DNA from: Pelagicoccus mobilis
GTDB lineage: Bacteria > Verrucomicrobiota > Verrucomicrobiia > Opitutales > Opitutaceae
Assembly: GCF_016595505.1 (NCBI RefSeq)
Contig: NZ_JAENIL010000006.1
Span: 1 to 64,000, forward strand
DNA length: 64,000 nt
Direction of reading: 5' to 3'
The translations under genes were made by a program, and so were the position numbers. Under the pieces are notes generated by a model. That model did no database searches, was not told where the DNA came from, and saw only the letters and a program-made list of their open reading frames with translations. Shown here piece by piece: positions 56,835 through 64,000 of this stretch. Numbering within the stretch: the first letter of the stretch is position 1; each line of letters begins with the position of its first letter.

Positions 56835-57914
56835 CTAGACATTTACCGCTAAGGCTTCCCCTTCTCGCGACAGAGTCTCCAATTCGTCGATACCATCGAC
56901 GCAGCTATCAACCATCGTTATGAAGGGATGCTGCGGCAGTCCACACTCACGCTGATTGATTCCCGCAACGACCGCCTTGACTGCATAAACACCCGCAAGA
57001 TCGTGGCGATGGTTCAATCCGAGATCGACAGAATCGGAAGCCTCAGACGAATCCATTGAAACAAAGATACTGTCCCCTAGGATTTCTGAAGGCATCGCCT
57101 CGTACCTGGCAAAAGCCTCGCAACCGCCAACGACTACCTCAGGTGCGTAAGCGCTCATCCAACTCTTCAGGTCCTCCTCCCGGTCCGAACTTGCAGGAAG
57201 AAAAGGTACAAGCTCGACAGCAGGAGAGCCTCGAAGCACCAAGTCCAAAGCATGCATCAACCGACGATTGGAAGCGGAGTCAGCCTCCCCTCCTAAGCAA
57301 ACGCCAATCCTTCGATACCCCTTCGCTAACAGTCCCTCAACGAGTTCATCCAACATCTTGAGGTAGTCTGGACAAACGCGATTCACTTCGAGCTCGCGCA
57401 AATCGTAGCCCAAGGCAACCGCTGACAAATCAGCGTAATCAAGAGCGAAAATCGTTTCGTCATCACCAGAAGGCGGCATAAGGACCACTCCCCTGATTCC
57501 TCGGGCCAGCAAAATTTGCTTAAGACGAGAGGCCGAAAACGCGTCCTTTGCCAAGTAGATCGGGTCCACTACATAACCTGACCGCTTCGCTTCCTCCTTT
57601 ATGCTTTGAAACAAGGCTCGAACGCTTCCCGATTGCTGATCCGGATAGGGAGAAATCGAAGCCGGAAACAACACTCCCAAATTCGCACCATTCCCTTCCT
57701 GTCCAGTTCTCTTTCGCAAGTGAGCCATTAGCTCAGCCAAACGACCGTCCCGCACGTAGCCCATCTCACCGGCGATGCGGAGAATTTTCTCCTTCAAAGG
57801 CTTCGAGATCCGCTCGCTATTTCTCAATGCAAGGGAAACAGCGGCAATCGACACATCCGCTTTTCGGGCTACATCTCGTTGGGTCACACGGGCATTCGGG
57901 GTAGTTTTTTCCAT
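56835..57914 (-). CDS. LacI-family transcriptional regulator
   Basis: 359-residue LacI/GalR-type regulator. The helix-turn-helix and hinge region (about 10-60) contains VTQRDVARKADVSIAAVSLALRN and ISKPLKEKILRIAGEMGY-like residues. The rest is a periplasmic-binding-protein-like effector domain (about 77-345) with LGVLFPASISPY and GVVLMPP. It should bind a sugar and relieve repression. The gene is divergent from a sulfatase, and the shared 241-bp region holds GTTAACCCTTTAG, a motif also found upstream of all three TonB receptors in the window. This makes it the best local candidate for the regulator of that motif. ATG at 57914 starts the protein directly before the DNA-binding domain. Confidence 0.92.
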   Translation of the reverse strand: MEKTTPNARVTQRDVARKADVSIAAVSLALRNSERISKPLKEKILRIAGEMGYVRDGRLAELMAHLRKRTGQEGNGANLGVLFPASISPYPDQQSGSVRALFQSIKEEAKRSGYVVDPIYLAKDAFSASRLKQILLARGIRGVVLMPPSGDDETIFALDYADLSAVALGYDLRELEVNRVCPDYLKMLDELVEGLLAKGYRRIGVCLGGEADSASNRRLMHALDLVLRGSPAVELVPFLPASSDREEDLKSWMSAYAPEVVVGGCEAFARYEAMPSEILGDSIFVSMDSSEASDSVDLGLNHRHDLAGVYAVKAVVAGINQRECGLPQHPFITMVDSCVDGIDELETLSREGEALAVNV

Positions 57915-58079
57915 GGGAATATGGGTCGGGCAAGTTCGGGTATCTGACGCTGCTCAATTTACCAAATCTTGCCCCGCAAATGGGCGGTAGGATCTGGTCA
58001 GACAGTGTGTCCAAATGTTGCACAGATGGGAAAACGCCTGAAAAACAACGATTTCGCACCGCAAACTCCGCTCAGAGCG

Positions 58080-58095
58080 GTTAACCCTTTAGCAA
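58080..58095 (+). promoter_or_regulatory. Operator-like GTTAACCCTTTAGCAA site
   Basis: Located between the LacI gene (minus) and a sulfatase (plus), 60 bp before the sulfatase ATG. The 16 bases are identical to those in front of TonB receptor 1 (26977-26992, other strand), and both are in the same orientation relative to the enzyme or receptor gene. The first 13 bases fit the pattern seen upstream of TonB receptors 2 and 3. Confidence 0.55.
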
Positions 58096-58130
58096 GCTCT
58101 ACCTTGCTCAAATCTCACGAGGAAAGAAGC

Positions 58131-58247
58131 ATGGGAACACTGAAAACTCTCTATCATGTGCTCTCATCAGGCCAAACTGCCCATTCTCATCATCACCCTA
58201 TTCGGATGTTTCCTATCCAGCTATGCCAAGAACCTGGAGGACACTGA
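58131..58247 (+). other. Possible leader peptide overlapping the sulfatase start
   Basis: An ATG at 58131 has a good ribosome-binding site (GAGGAAAG, about 58119-58126) and opens a 38-codon frame that overlaps the first 30 codons of the sulfatase in another frame. The sulfatase ATG at 58156 has no such site of its own. The peptide (MGTLKTLYHVLSSGQ...) has no recognisable function. It may be a coupling leader, or reflect a frameshift at the sulfatase N-terminus. Confidence 0.2.
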
Positions 58248-59595
58248 AAAGCCGAATATCATCTTCATAATCTCGGACGACGCAGGATACGCGGATTTCG
58301 GCTTCCACGGTGCGGATAAAATCAACACTCCCAACTTAGATCGAATCGCCCAGCAAGGCGCCGTCTTCGAAAACGCCTATGTCAGCGCTTCCGTGTGCTG
58401 TCCGTCGCGCATGGGGCTCATGACCGGACGCTACCAGCAGCGCTTTGGGGCAGAGTGCAACGTCCCCACCGTCCCCACTCCCGGCTTCGGCAAGGAACAC
58501 CTCGGCCTCGACATCGAGGAAAAGACCATAGGCGACCAAATGCAAAACGCCGGCTACCGCACCATGATGATCGGCAAGTGGCACCTCGGACACCAAGCCC
58601 ACCACCACCCCCTCAAGCGCGGATTTGACGAATTCTACGGATTCCTCGGCGGCTCACGCAGCTTCTGGAGCCTCGACAAAACGAACGTCGAAACCGCGAT
58701 GCGCCGAAATCACGAGCAACTCGACGAGGCAAGCGAAGTCACCTACCTCACCGACGATCTCACCGACGCCGCCATCGACTTCATCGAACGAAACCATAAG
58801 CAGCCCTTCTTCATATACCTTTCCTACAATGCCGTGCACACTCCCATGCACGCCAAAGTGGAAGACATCGAGCAGCAGGCCCAGTTCGATCAAAAGGACC
58901 GCCGCATTTACGCAGCCATGACGAAGTCGATGGATGACAACATCGGCCGTCTCGACCAATTCCTCGCAAAAAACGGACTCACTCAAAATACCCTGGTCGT
59001 TTTCACCAACGACAACGGCGGAGCCACAAGCAACGCTTCCGAAAACAATCCGCTACGTGGATACAAAGGCAGCTACTGGGAAGGCGGCATTCGAGTCCCA
59101 TTTGTCATGCGTTGGCCCGGGAAAATTCCACCGCAAACCCGCTACTCCCATTCCGTCAGCACTTTGGACCTGCTTCCCACCGCTCTAGGAGCCGCACAGG
59201 CACCCGCGATTGGTAAACCTCTCGACGGAGTTGATCTAATCCCACACGTAAATGGAGAAAAGTCCGACCCTCCCCACCACTATCTTTATTGGCGTCTCTG
59301 GCGTACCGCGGCCATTCGCAACGGTCACTGGAAACTCATCCGCTTGATGGACGATCCGTTAACACAGGACCGACGCCTTCTGGCACCGCCCATTCTCATC
59401 GACTTAGACAAGGATCCCAGCGAAACAACCAACCTCGCCGAACAGTATCCAGAAATCGTCGCCCACTTAAGCCGTAAACTCGAGGCCTGGGAGAGCGGTC
59501 TCTCCGCCCCACGCTGGTACGACGGAAAAGACTGGCCCAAGTGGGCCCGCGTACAGCTCGAAAACCACCGTATGGGCTCCGTCCATTACGAGTAA
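58156..59595 (+). CDS. Secreted S1-type sulfatase (CCPSR)
   Basis: 479-residue family S1 sulfatase. A hydrophobic export signal (about 8-24) is followed by IFIISDDAGYADFGFHG (metal ligands about 39-40) and the maturation motif CCPSR, in which the first cysteine would be converted. GKWHLGHQAHHHP and FTNDNGGATSN supply further active-site and metal residues. It resembles arylsulfatase A-type enzymes. The gene is divergent from a LacI-family regulator with an operator-like motif between them, so it is likely repressed by that protein. The assigned ATG lacks a ribosome-binding site, and an upstream ATG with a good one lies in a different frame, so the N-terminus deserves caution. LFGC in the signal resembles a lipobox only weakly. 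Confidence 0.91.
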   Translation: MCSHQAKLPILIITLFGCFLSSYAKNLEDTEKPNIIFIISDDAGYADFGFHGADKINTPNLDRIAQQGAVFENAYVSASVCCPSRMGLMTGRYQQRFGAECNVPTVPTPGFGKEHLGLDIEEKTIGDQMQNAGYRTMMIGKWHLGHQAHHHPLKRGFDEFYGFLGGSRSFWSLDKTNVETAMRRNHEQLDEASEVTYLTDDLTDAAIDFIERNHKQPFFIYLSYNAVHTPMHAKVEDIEQQAQFDQKDRRIYAAMTKSMDDNIGRLDQFLAKNGLTQNTLVVFTNDNGGATSNASENNPLRGYKGSYWEGGIRVPFVMRWPGKIPPQTRYSHSVSTLDLLPTALGAAQAPAIGKPLDGVDLIPHVNGEKSDPPHHYLYWRLWRTAAIRNGHWKLIRLMDDPLTQDRRLLAPPILIDLDKDPSETTNLAEQYPEIVAHLSRKLEAWESGLSAPRWYDGKDWPKWARVQLENHRMGSVHYE

Positions 59596-59618
59596 GGCAA
59601 CGAAGTCTGAAAAGTAGC

Positions 59619-59638
59619 GGCCATCGTCCCCGATGGCC
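59619..59638 (+). terminator. Hairpin after the CCPSR sulfatase
   Basis: GGCCATCG and CGATGGCC pair perfectly around a TCCC loop, 23 bp after the sulfatase stop codon. There is no T-tract, so it may stabilise the transcript end or act as a REP-type unit rather than a true intrinsic terminator. Confidence 0.4.
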
Positions 59639-60030
59639 ACAAAAGCACTCGAGCTTCATGCCCATCGAGCACGACCAAGCGGAGCGACACAACGAAGAGT
59701 TAACAAGCGCTAGCGCGTAATACTAATTCGGATACTTTTCTACGGAGGGCAATGCTCCGTCATTGCCGCAACAGTGTCCCGATCGTCCAGTGCACCAGGA
59801 GCATATGTTCGAATAACTCCGGCCCCTCCGCGGAAAGGCACACGCCTCAACCGACATATCAATCATCATAAGTGCCCACGATGATCAAACGCCCCATCGC
59901 AGCAGTCCTAAGCGCCTCCTAGACACGCCAACAAAGCGAAGTCCAACAACCGCTGCTCATCTTCTACGGACGCCTCGCCCAAGCACCTACTCAAAGAAGT
60001 TCGTCCCCAAGTGCAGCGGGAAGCTCAGCT

Positions 60031-60110
60031 GTAGGGCTGCCGCTTGCGACACGCCGCGTCGGTATTAATCTTATCTCCTACAGCGCGGCATGGCGACTAG
60101 CTCCAGCCCC
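60031..60110. repeat. REP-like palindromic element, copy 2
   Basis: Starts with TGTAGGGCTGCCGC and contains CACGCCGC and GCGCGGCATGGCGAC, matching copy 1 at 40673-40777 in order and orientation. The right end is degenerate (CTAGCTCCAGCCCC instead of an exact inverted copy of the left end), and the middle is unrelated and AT-rich. Confidence 0.6.
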
Positions 60111-60160
60111 AAACAGCGAAAAGACACAAACACCTTTTCCCGCGAAGTGGCGATGAACCC

Positions 60161-60195
60161 AACAAAAAGCCCGGCGAGACCTCACTCGCCGGGCT
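60161..60195 (-). terminator. Strong Rho-independent terminator after TonB receptor 3
   Basis: On the minus strand AGCCCGGCGAG pairs perfectly with CTCGCCGGGCT (11 pairs, six-base loop) and is followed by TTTTTGTT. It lies about 37 bp after the receptor stop codon and is the strongest terminator in the window. Confidence 0.92.
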
Positions 60196-60231
60196 CCAAT
60201 CAGACAGATTGATTATACTATACCCACTTAC

Positions 60232-63200
60232 CTAAAAGGTAAAACTCGCTTCCGCTGTCACCTGACGCGGCGTCGGGCGGTAGTAGTGTAGCGGAATTTC
60301 TTCACCGAGGTGGTTCACATTGTAACGGGCACGACTGTAGTCCGTATCATCGAAGACATTACGCACTACGAGCTGAAGACGCATCTGCGTACCGTCCTTG
60401 ATGAAATCAACCTTGCGCTGGTAACTTAGCGTCAAGTCATTGCTCGTAATCGCATCAGTCTTAAGAACCGTATCGCGATCGATAACCATCGCCCCAGTTC
60501 CCAGCTCCTCGTTCGTGATCTCGAAGCGACGCAACCAGCCTGCTTCCGCTCCACTTTGCCAACGGAATCCTGCACCCACTCCGAAGCCCTTCAAAAAGCC
60601 TTCCCTGAAGTCGTACTTAGCGAACACATTGAACTTGTGGTGACGCTGGCCGAACTTTTGCTGACGATTCTCAATCTGCGTGTCGATCCATTCGTCCACT
60701 CCGATATCAAGCACATTGTCGATCGACAAACGATAGATACCATCTTCGCCGAGAACAATCTGGTCTTCGTTCTCAGCCCAATTACCACTCAAGGAATTCC
60801 ATTCAGCAAGAGGAATTTGCCCCATCAACTCGGCTGGAACAAAACCATGCACCCACTCACGAAAACGCTGATTGTATTCACGATAAGGAGCAAAGGCGTC
60901 AAAAGTGGTGCGCGTTCCATAAGAGTACCCTAAACGTAGCTTCAAGTTCGTCGTTGGATTGGCAGTAAGTCCAACTTCATACCCTTCCGCTTCATAGTCC
61001 TCAGTACGTGCTGTGAAGTTCAGCATCGAAATGGTGCTACGATCGAAAAGAGGGTCGATCGTCTCGATCTCTTCACCAGTCTCGAAATTGACAAGATCGA
61101 TTCCAGCAGGATTGCCTAAGGTATTAAGGATAGAGTTCAAATTTCCGGCGTAGTTGCTTTGCCAGAACAAGCGTCCAGTCCCCTGCGTCTTGAAGTAGTT
61201 AGCAGTCAAGTACACCTTGTTCTCGAACAAGTTCATCTTGACGCCAAAGTCCTCGCTCGACCCCGTACCCGCTTCAGGAGCGCCAAAATTGAAGCCCGTA
61301 TTTGCGGTAACATCTAGGGGTTCGTCGAGATTAGGAGCCTGCCAGCCGGCCTGAGACAACCCGCCGTTACTGGAACGATTGTAAGTCAAAGAAAGCCAGT
61401 CGTTCACGTGATAAACCGCTCCAAAAGTGTGAGTAGAGGAATCTGCTTCACGTGCCCAGGGATCCGACCAATCCAGCACCTTGAAGTTGGTGACAGGATC
61501 ACGAGTGAAATCACGGGTCGCGATCACCTCCTCATCATCCTTACGATATCCGTATGTTGTGACGAGCTTCCGATTGAAGAAGAAGTTCTGCATCGCGAAC
61601 AAGGTCGAATCGATTGCGACCGTATTTGGATTCATGATACGTGGAGCCCAACCGATATCAAAGCTTTCTCCGGTGGCTGGGTCCGTTACCGAAGATGGCA
61701 CATCACGCCAATCTGGCACATGCACCTCCGCAGGGTTGCTCAGGTCATCGAAGTAGTGGCGGGTCCACAGGCGATAACGGCCCGCTTCCGGAGTCGCCCC
61801 ACCCGCGAGAACAACTTGATCAGAAATCGTCTTCTGCGCAAAACGGTCCGCCGTGCTCCACATAGCCGCGAAACGGTGCTGTCCGAAACGTTCCGTATCC
61901 AACTCGTAAGACGAAGTAATACGAAACGACTCGTTATCGTTCACTCTCAGTTCACGTTGCCATTGGTCTTCGTAATAGAAGCGACCCGCATTCGGGTTCT
62001 CCAGAATAGTACCCTTAGTGAAAATTTCAGCATTCGGGTCACCTTCGAGCAATGGACCGCCACCCGTGTTGTGAGAAAGCCAATCATGACTACGCTCGTT
62101 ATACGCGAGCTCGACGAAAAAGTCATCATTGAACCTGTGCTCTAAGAAGAAACTGAGCGACTCGTAGTCGAGTTCACGGAATGCGCCTGGACCGTTGATC
62201 GATATCGAAGGATCAGCTTGCGATTCATCCAACATGTAAGCGCCGCCGATTGGACGCGTTGTCCATGAGCTGACATTATCATAGAAGGTACTGTCGCCAT
62301 CCACGAAAGTGTAGCGATTAGTATTCAGATTATTAGGATTTCGGAAATTGACCGTACGGTCATGGGTTGAGTCATCCGACCTATAATCAACCGCAGGATC
62401 GTTCCAAGCCGCATTACGCTTGCCATTGTCCACCTGGTAACGCCCAGCGCCATTAACAGGCTTCATCACGTCAGCAACTCCCAGAGTCGGACGCCCTGCG
62501 ATATCCCAGTAATAACCACTGGAACGAGGAGCGAAGCTGCGTCCGGTCAGGTCATTCATCTCGCCCAACTCGAAGTCACTTCGCAGCTTCGTGTTCTTGC
62601 TCACGTTATAAGTGAGGGCCGCTTGAAGCCCCTTTTTGTCATGGCTACGGAACTGCTGCCAGTGATCCTGATCTTGCGTCATCAAATTGAAACGCACCGC
62701 AAGTTTTTCATCCACCAGAACCTTGTTTAGGTCTAACTGAGCGCGCTTAAGATTCCAGCTACCAACCTTGAATCTAATATTCGTACGATCGCGATTCACG
62801 TTCGCCTGCTTGCTTGTTGTGTTCGCAACACCACCAGCCGAACCGAGACCGAACAGAATCGAGTTAGGTCCACGAGACTGCTCTAGGCGCTCGACACTAT
62901 ACAGGTCTTGCGGCAGATTCCATTCAAAGAAATCGCGAGCGCGAGTCTGTGGCAAACCGCGTATCCGAAACTTAGTACGCACTTGCGACTGCTGCTTGTA
63001 ATCTTGCGAGAATCCCGAAGTGTCGTCGCCCAACTCTTCCTGAGCATTCACCGCGTAGAGCATGGCGTCATCCAACGTATCCGCCCCGATGTCCTCCAGG
63101 AACTCCTTGGTAAAGGTCTCCATTGGAGAGGCCAAATCCTTGAGCTCAGAGTTCAGACGAGTACCGGCTAACGTGTTCTGCGCCGCGTAACCAACGTCCT

Positions 63201-63354
63201 TAGAGCCATCCACTGTAAAGGGGCTCAGCTCGAATATCTCATCCTCAGCTGAGTCCGCCTGAGCGAAGGCAAGAGCTGGGGCAAAAGTGAGCGGAAGCCC
63301 GGCTAGACAAAACCTCATTAGGGCCTGTCTAGAAATTGATCGAAATCGATTCAT
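60232..63354 (-). CDS. TonB-dependent outer-membrane receptor 3
   Basis: 1040-residue outer-membrane receptor, the shortest of the three. Signal peptide to about residue 31, then ADSAEDEIFELSPFTVDGS, the common acidic and TonB-contact-like segment. The plug contains RGLPQTRARDFFEW and SRGPNSILFGLGSAGGVAN, and the barrel ends in EASFTF. It differs from the other two in the plug (SAGGVAN rather than SPAGxVN) and in having shorter loops, so it may take a different ligand. GTTAACGCTTAAA lies 139 bp upstream in gene orientation. No SusD-like gene is adjacent; a PHP-type gene lies upstream on the same strand. Confidence 0.92.
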   Translation of the reverse strand: MNRFRSISRQALMRFCLAGLPLTFAPALAFAQADSAEDEIFELSPFTVDGSKDVGYAAQNTLAGTRLNSELKDLASPMETFTKEFLEDIGADTLDDAMLYAVNAQEELGDDTSGFSQDYKQQSQVRTKFRIRGLPQTRARDFFEWNLPQDLYSVERLEQSRGPNSILFGLGSAGGVANTTSKQANVNRDRTNIRFKVGSWNLKRAQLDLNKVLVDEKLAVRFNLMTQDQDHWQQFRSHDKKGLQAALTYNVSKNTKLRSDFELGEMNDLTGRSFAPRSSGYYWDIAGRPTLGVADVMKPVNGAGRYQVDNGKRNAAWNDPAVDYRSDDSTHDRTVNFRNPNNLNTNRYTFVDGDSTFYDNVSSWTTRPIGGAYMLDESQADPSISINGPGAFRELDYESLSFFLEHRFNDDFFVELAYNERSHDWLSHNTGGGPLLEGDPNAEIFTKGTILENPNAGRFYYEDQWQRELRVNDNESFRITSSYELDTERFGQHRFAAMWSTADRFAQKTISDQVVLAGGATPEAGRYRLWTRHYFDDLSNPAEVHVPDWRDVPSSVTDPATGESFDIGWAPRIMNPNTVAIDSTLFAMQNFFFNRKLVTTYGYRKDDEEVIATRDFTRDPVTNFKVLDWSDPWAREADSSTHTFGAVYHVNDWLSLTYNRSSNGGLSQAGWQAPNLDEPLDVTANTGFNFGAPEAGTGSSEDFGVKMNLFENKVYLTANYFKTQGTGRLFWQSNYAGNLNSILNTLGNPAGIDLVNFETGEEIETIDPLFDRSTISMLNFTARTEDYEAEGYEVGLTANPTTNLKLRLGYSYGTRTTFDAFAPYREYNQRFREWVHGFVPAELMGQIPLAEWNSLSGNWAENEDQIVLGEDGIYRLSIDNVLDIGVDEWIDTQIENRQQKFGQRHHKFNVFAKYDFREGFLKGFGVGAGFRWQSGAEAGWLRRFEITNEELGTGAMVIDRDTVLKTDAITSNDLTLSYQRKVDFIKDGTQMRLQLVVRNVFDDTDYSRARYNVNHLGEEIPLHYYRPTPRQVTAEASFTF

Positions 63355-63492
63355 AGTTCTATGGGTAGTTTTGTTTGTAGGGTCTAAATTTTCGAGCCGC
63401 CGGGGACGGTAGACAAACCACCTCCCAAGATGACAGCACGAGTAGCGACCTTAACTATCCCCGATTCGAACTCCTATAACCAGCTCCTGAAA

Positions 63493-63505
63493 TTTAAGCG
63501 TTAAC
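63493..63505 (-). promoter_or_regulatory. Operator-like GTTAACGCTTAAA site
   Basis: On the gene-sense (minus) strand the sequence is GTTAACGCTTAAA, 139 bp before TonB receptor 3. It matches GTTAAGCGTTAAA upstream of receptor 2 at all but the three central bases, and GTTAACCCTTTAG upstream of receptor 1 and the LacI-divergent sulfatase at 10 of 13 bases. Confidence 0.55.
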
Positions 63506-63544
63506 ACAGGGAACAAGGTAAGCGACTTGAACAAAAACCGAGTC

Positions 63545-64000
63545 TCAATTGCGTTTCGAAGAACAAATAAAGGGCTGTGTCCAAGCTTTCCGCACAATAG
63601 CCCCCTCCGAGGTACGGTGCACATTTTCCTCATCGCTAATCACGACCGCTCGAACATAGAGCTCATCGCCTGAAAGCGTGTAGACGGCCTCGCTTCCAAT
63701 GACTTCCTCAAAAAGCATTCCCAACCGCGAGTCCCGATACTCCCGGGTTACCGGGTGTTTGATTCCCCTTTCATCAACAACCGTCTTCACCTTCTTTGAG
63801 CGCAAAGAAACATCACGGGGACTCCCGATAAACCGGATCCTATAATTGACTCCCTCTTCACGCTTCACTCCGACACTGAGCGTTCCCTCCTCTTCATCAA
63901 AAACGAGCGTTTCTAAGCTCACCCCCGTCGAGGAATAAAAATCGCCATCAACCATCGCTCGCGTAATCGCGTCAGCACTCAGTTCTTCGGCCCTGACCAT
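63545..64000 (-). CDS. C-terminal part of a PHP-type metallohydrolase-like protein (partial)
   Basis: The last 151 codons of a gene that begins beyond the window edge. GDFYSSTGVSLETLVFD near its start matches the segment near the end of PHP-family phosphoesterase-like secreted proteins, where a variable beta-rich domain follows the metal-binding barrel. The metal-binding part itself is not in the window, so the family call is tentative. It lies 190 bp upstream of TonB receptor 3 on the same strand, with the receptor's operator-like motif in between. The ATG at the edge is probably internal. Confidence 0.55.
   Translation of the reverse strand: MVRAEELSADAITRAMVDGDFYSSTGVSLETLVFDEEEGTLSVGVKREEGVNYRIRFIGSPRDVSLRSKKVKTVVDERGIKHPVTREYRDSRLGMLFEEVIGSEAVYTLSGDELYVRAVVISDEENVHRTSEGAIVRKAWTQPFICSSKRN

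Larger units (their letters stand above)
59596..60231. other. Gene-free region rich in inverted repeats
   Basis: Convergent region between the CCPSR sulfatase and TonB receptor 3. It holds an eight-base-pair hairpin GGCCATCG/CGATGGCC (59619-59638) just after the sulfatase stop, a perfect palindrome GCGCTAGCGC (59707-59716), a seven-base-pair hairpin GGCAATG/CATTGCC (59748-59767), REP-like copy 2 (60031-60110) and the receptor terminator (60161-60195). At 59881 a 13-codon frame (MIKRPIAAVLSAS) looks like the start of a signal peptide cut off by a stop codon and may be a gene remnant. No complete gene is supported. Confidence 0.5.

Noticed and set aside
58180-58230. Lipobox-like LFGC in the CCPSR sulfatase signal sequence
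   Set aside because: Phe before Gly-Cys fits poorly, and the hydrophobic region continues past the Cys to a normal signal-peptidase-type site.
1-64000. CRISPR arrays, tRNA or rRNA genes, insertion sequences
   Set aside because: No regularly spaced repeats, no cloverleaf-type or rRNA sequence and no transposase-like frame was seen on either strand by eye.

Overview
The window reads as a polysaccharide-utilisation region from a marine member of the Verrucomicrobiota, most likely class Opitutae (Puniceicoccales/Opitutales type). This is inferred from protein style only, because no rRNA or housekeeping gene is present. The pointers are TonB-dependent receptors that begin with an acidic stretch and FELSPFTVDGS and have no SusD partner, an ECF sigma factor paired with a FecR-LamG anti-sigma, many secreted sulfatases and fucosidases, and a C-terminal verrucomicrobial tail on a beta-helix enzyme. 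Base composition is even across the window. No transposase, integrase, tRNA, rRNA or CRISPR array was seen.

Layout. (1) 74-5923, minus strand: two GH29 fucosidases and a GH141-like beta-helix enzyme, preceded by a likely 57-residue membrane peptide (5985-6158). (2) 6642-10628, plus: a one-protein hybrid two-component regulator (sensor, kinase, receiver and AraC DNA-binding domain). (3) 10666-38238, minus: the main cluster of 15 genes, with six sulfatases, three GH29, three GH117-like propellers, one GH141-like enzyme, one further parallel beta-helix enzyme and a TonB-dependent receptor. (4) 38374-43944, plus: ECF sigma factor, FecR-LamG protein and two sulfatases. (5) 44003-47683, minus: a hybrid histidine kinase without an AraC domain, divergent from a second TonB receptor (48086-51646), followed by a secreted endonuclease/exonuclease/phosphatase-fold protein. 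(6) 52794-57914, minus: a second AraC-type hybrid regulator and a LacI-family regulator, the latter divergent from a ninth sulfatase (58156-59595). (7) 60232-63354, minus: a third TonB receptor, and the C-terminal part of a PHP-type protein that runs off the window.

How it fits together. Nine sulfatases, five alpha-L-fucosidase-type GH29 enzymes and two GH141-like enzymes point to stepwise desulfation and exo-trimming of a sulfated fucose-rich glycan such as fucoidan. The GH117-like enzymes suggest an additional sugar, possibly an anhydro-galactose or a fucose-like residue. Three TonB receptors would import the products. No endo-fucanase, lyase, SusD, formylglycine-generating enzyme or cytoplasmic fucose pathway was recognised here, so those steps must be encoded elsewhere.

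Regulation. Two short upstream motifs stand out. GTTAA-NNN-TT(A/T)A occurs upstream of all three TonB receptors and in the LacI/sulfatase intergenic region, always in the same orientation relative to the TonB receptor or sulfatase gene. CAAAG(C/T)GTTTC occurs at the head of each of three apparent transcription units of the main minus-strand cluster. Both have AT-rich half-sites around a G/C-rich three-base centre, as LacI-family operators often do. Together they would tie uptake and degradation into one regulon.
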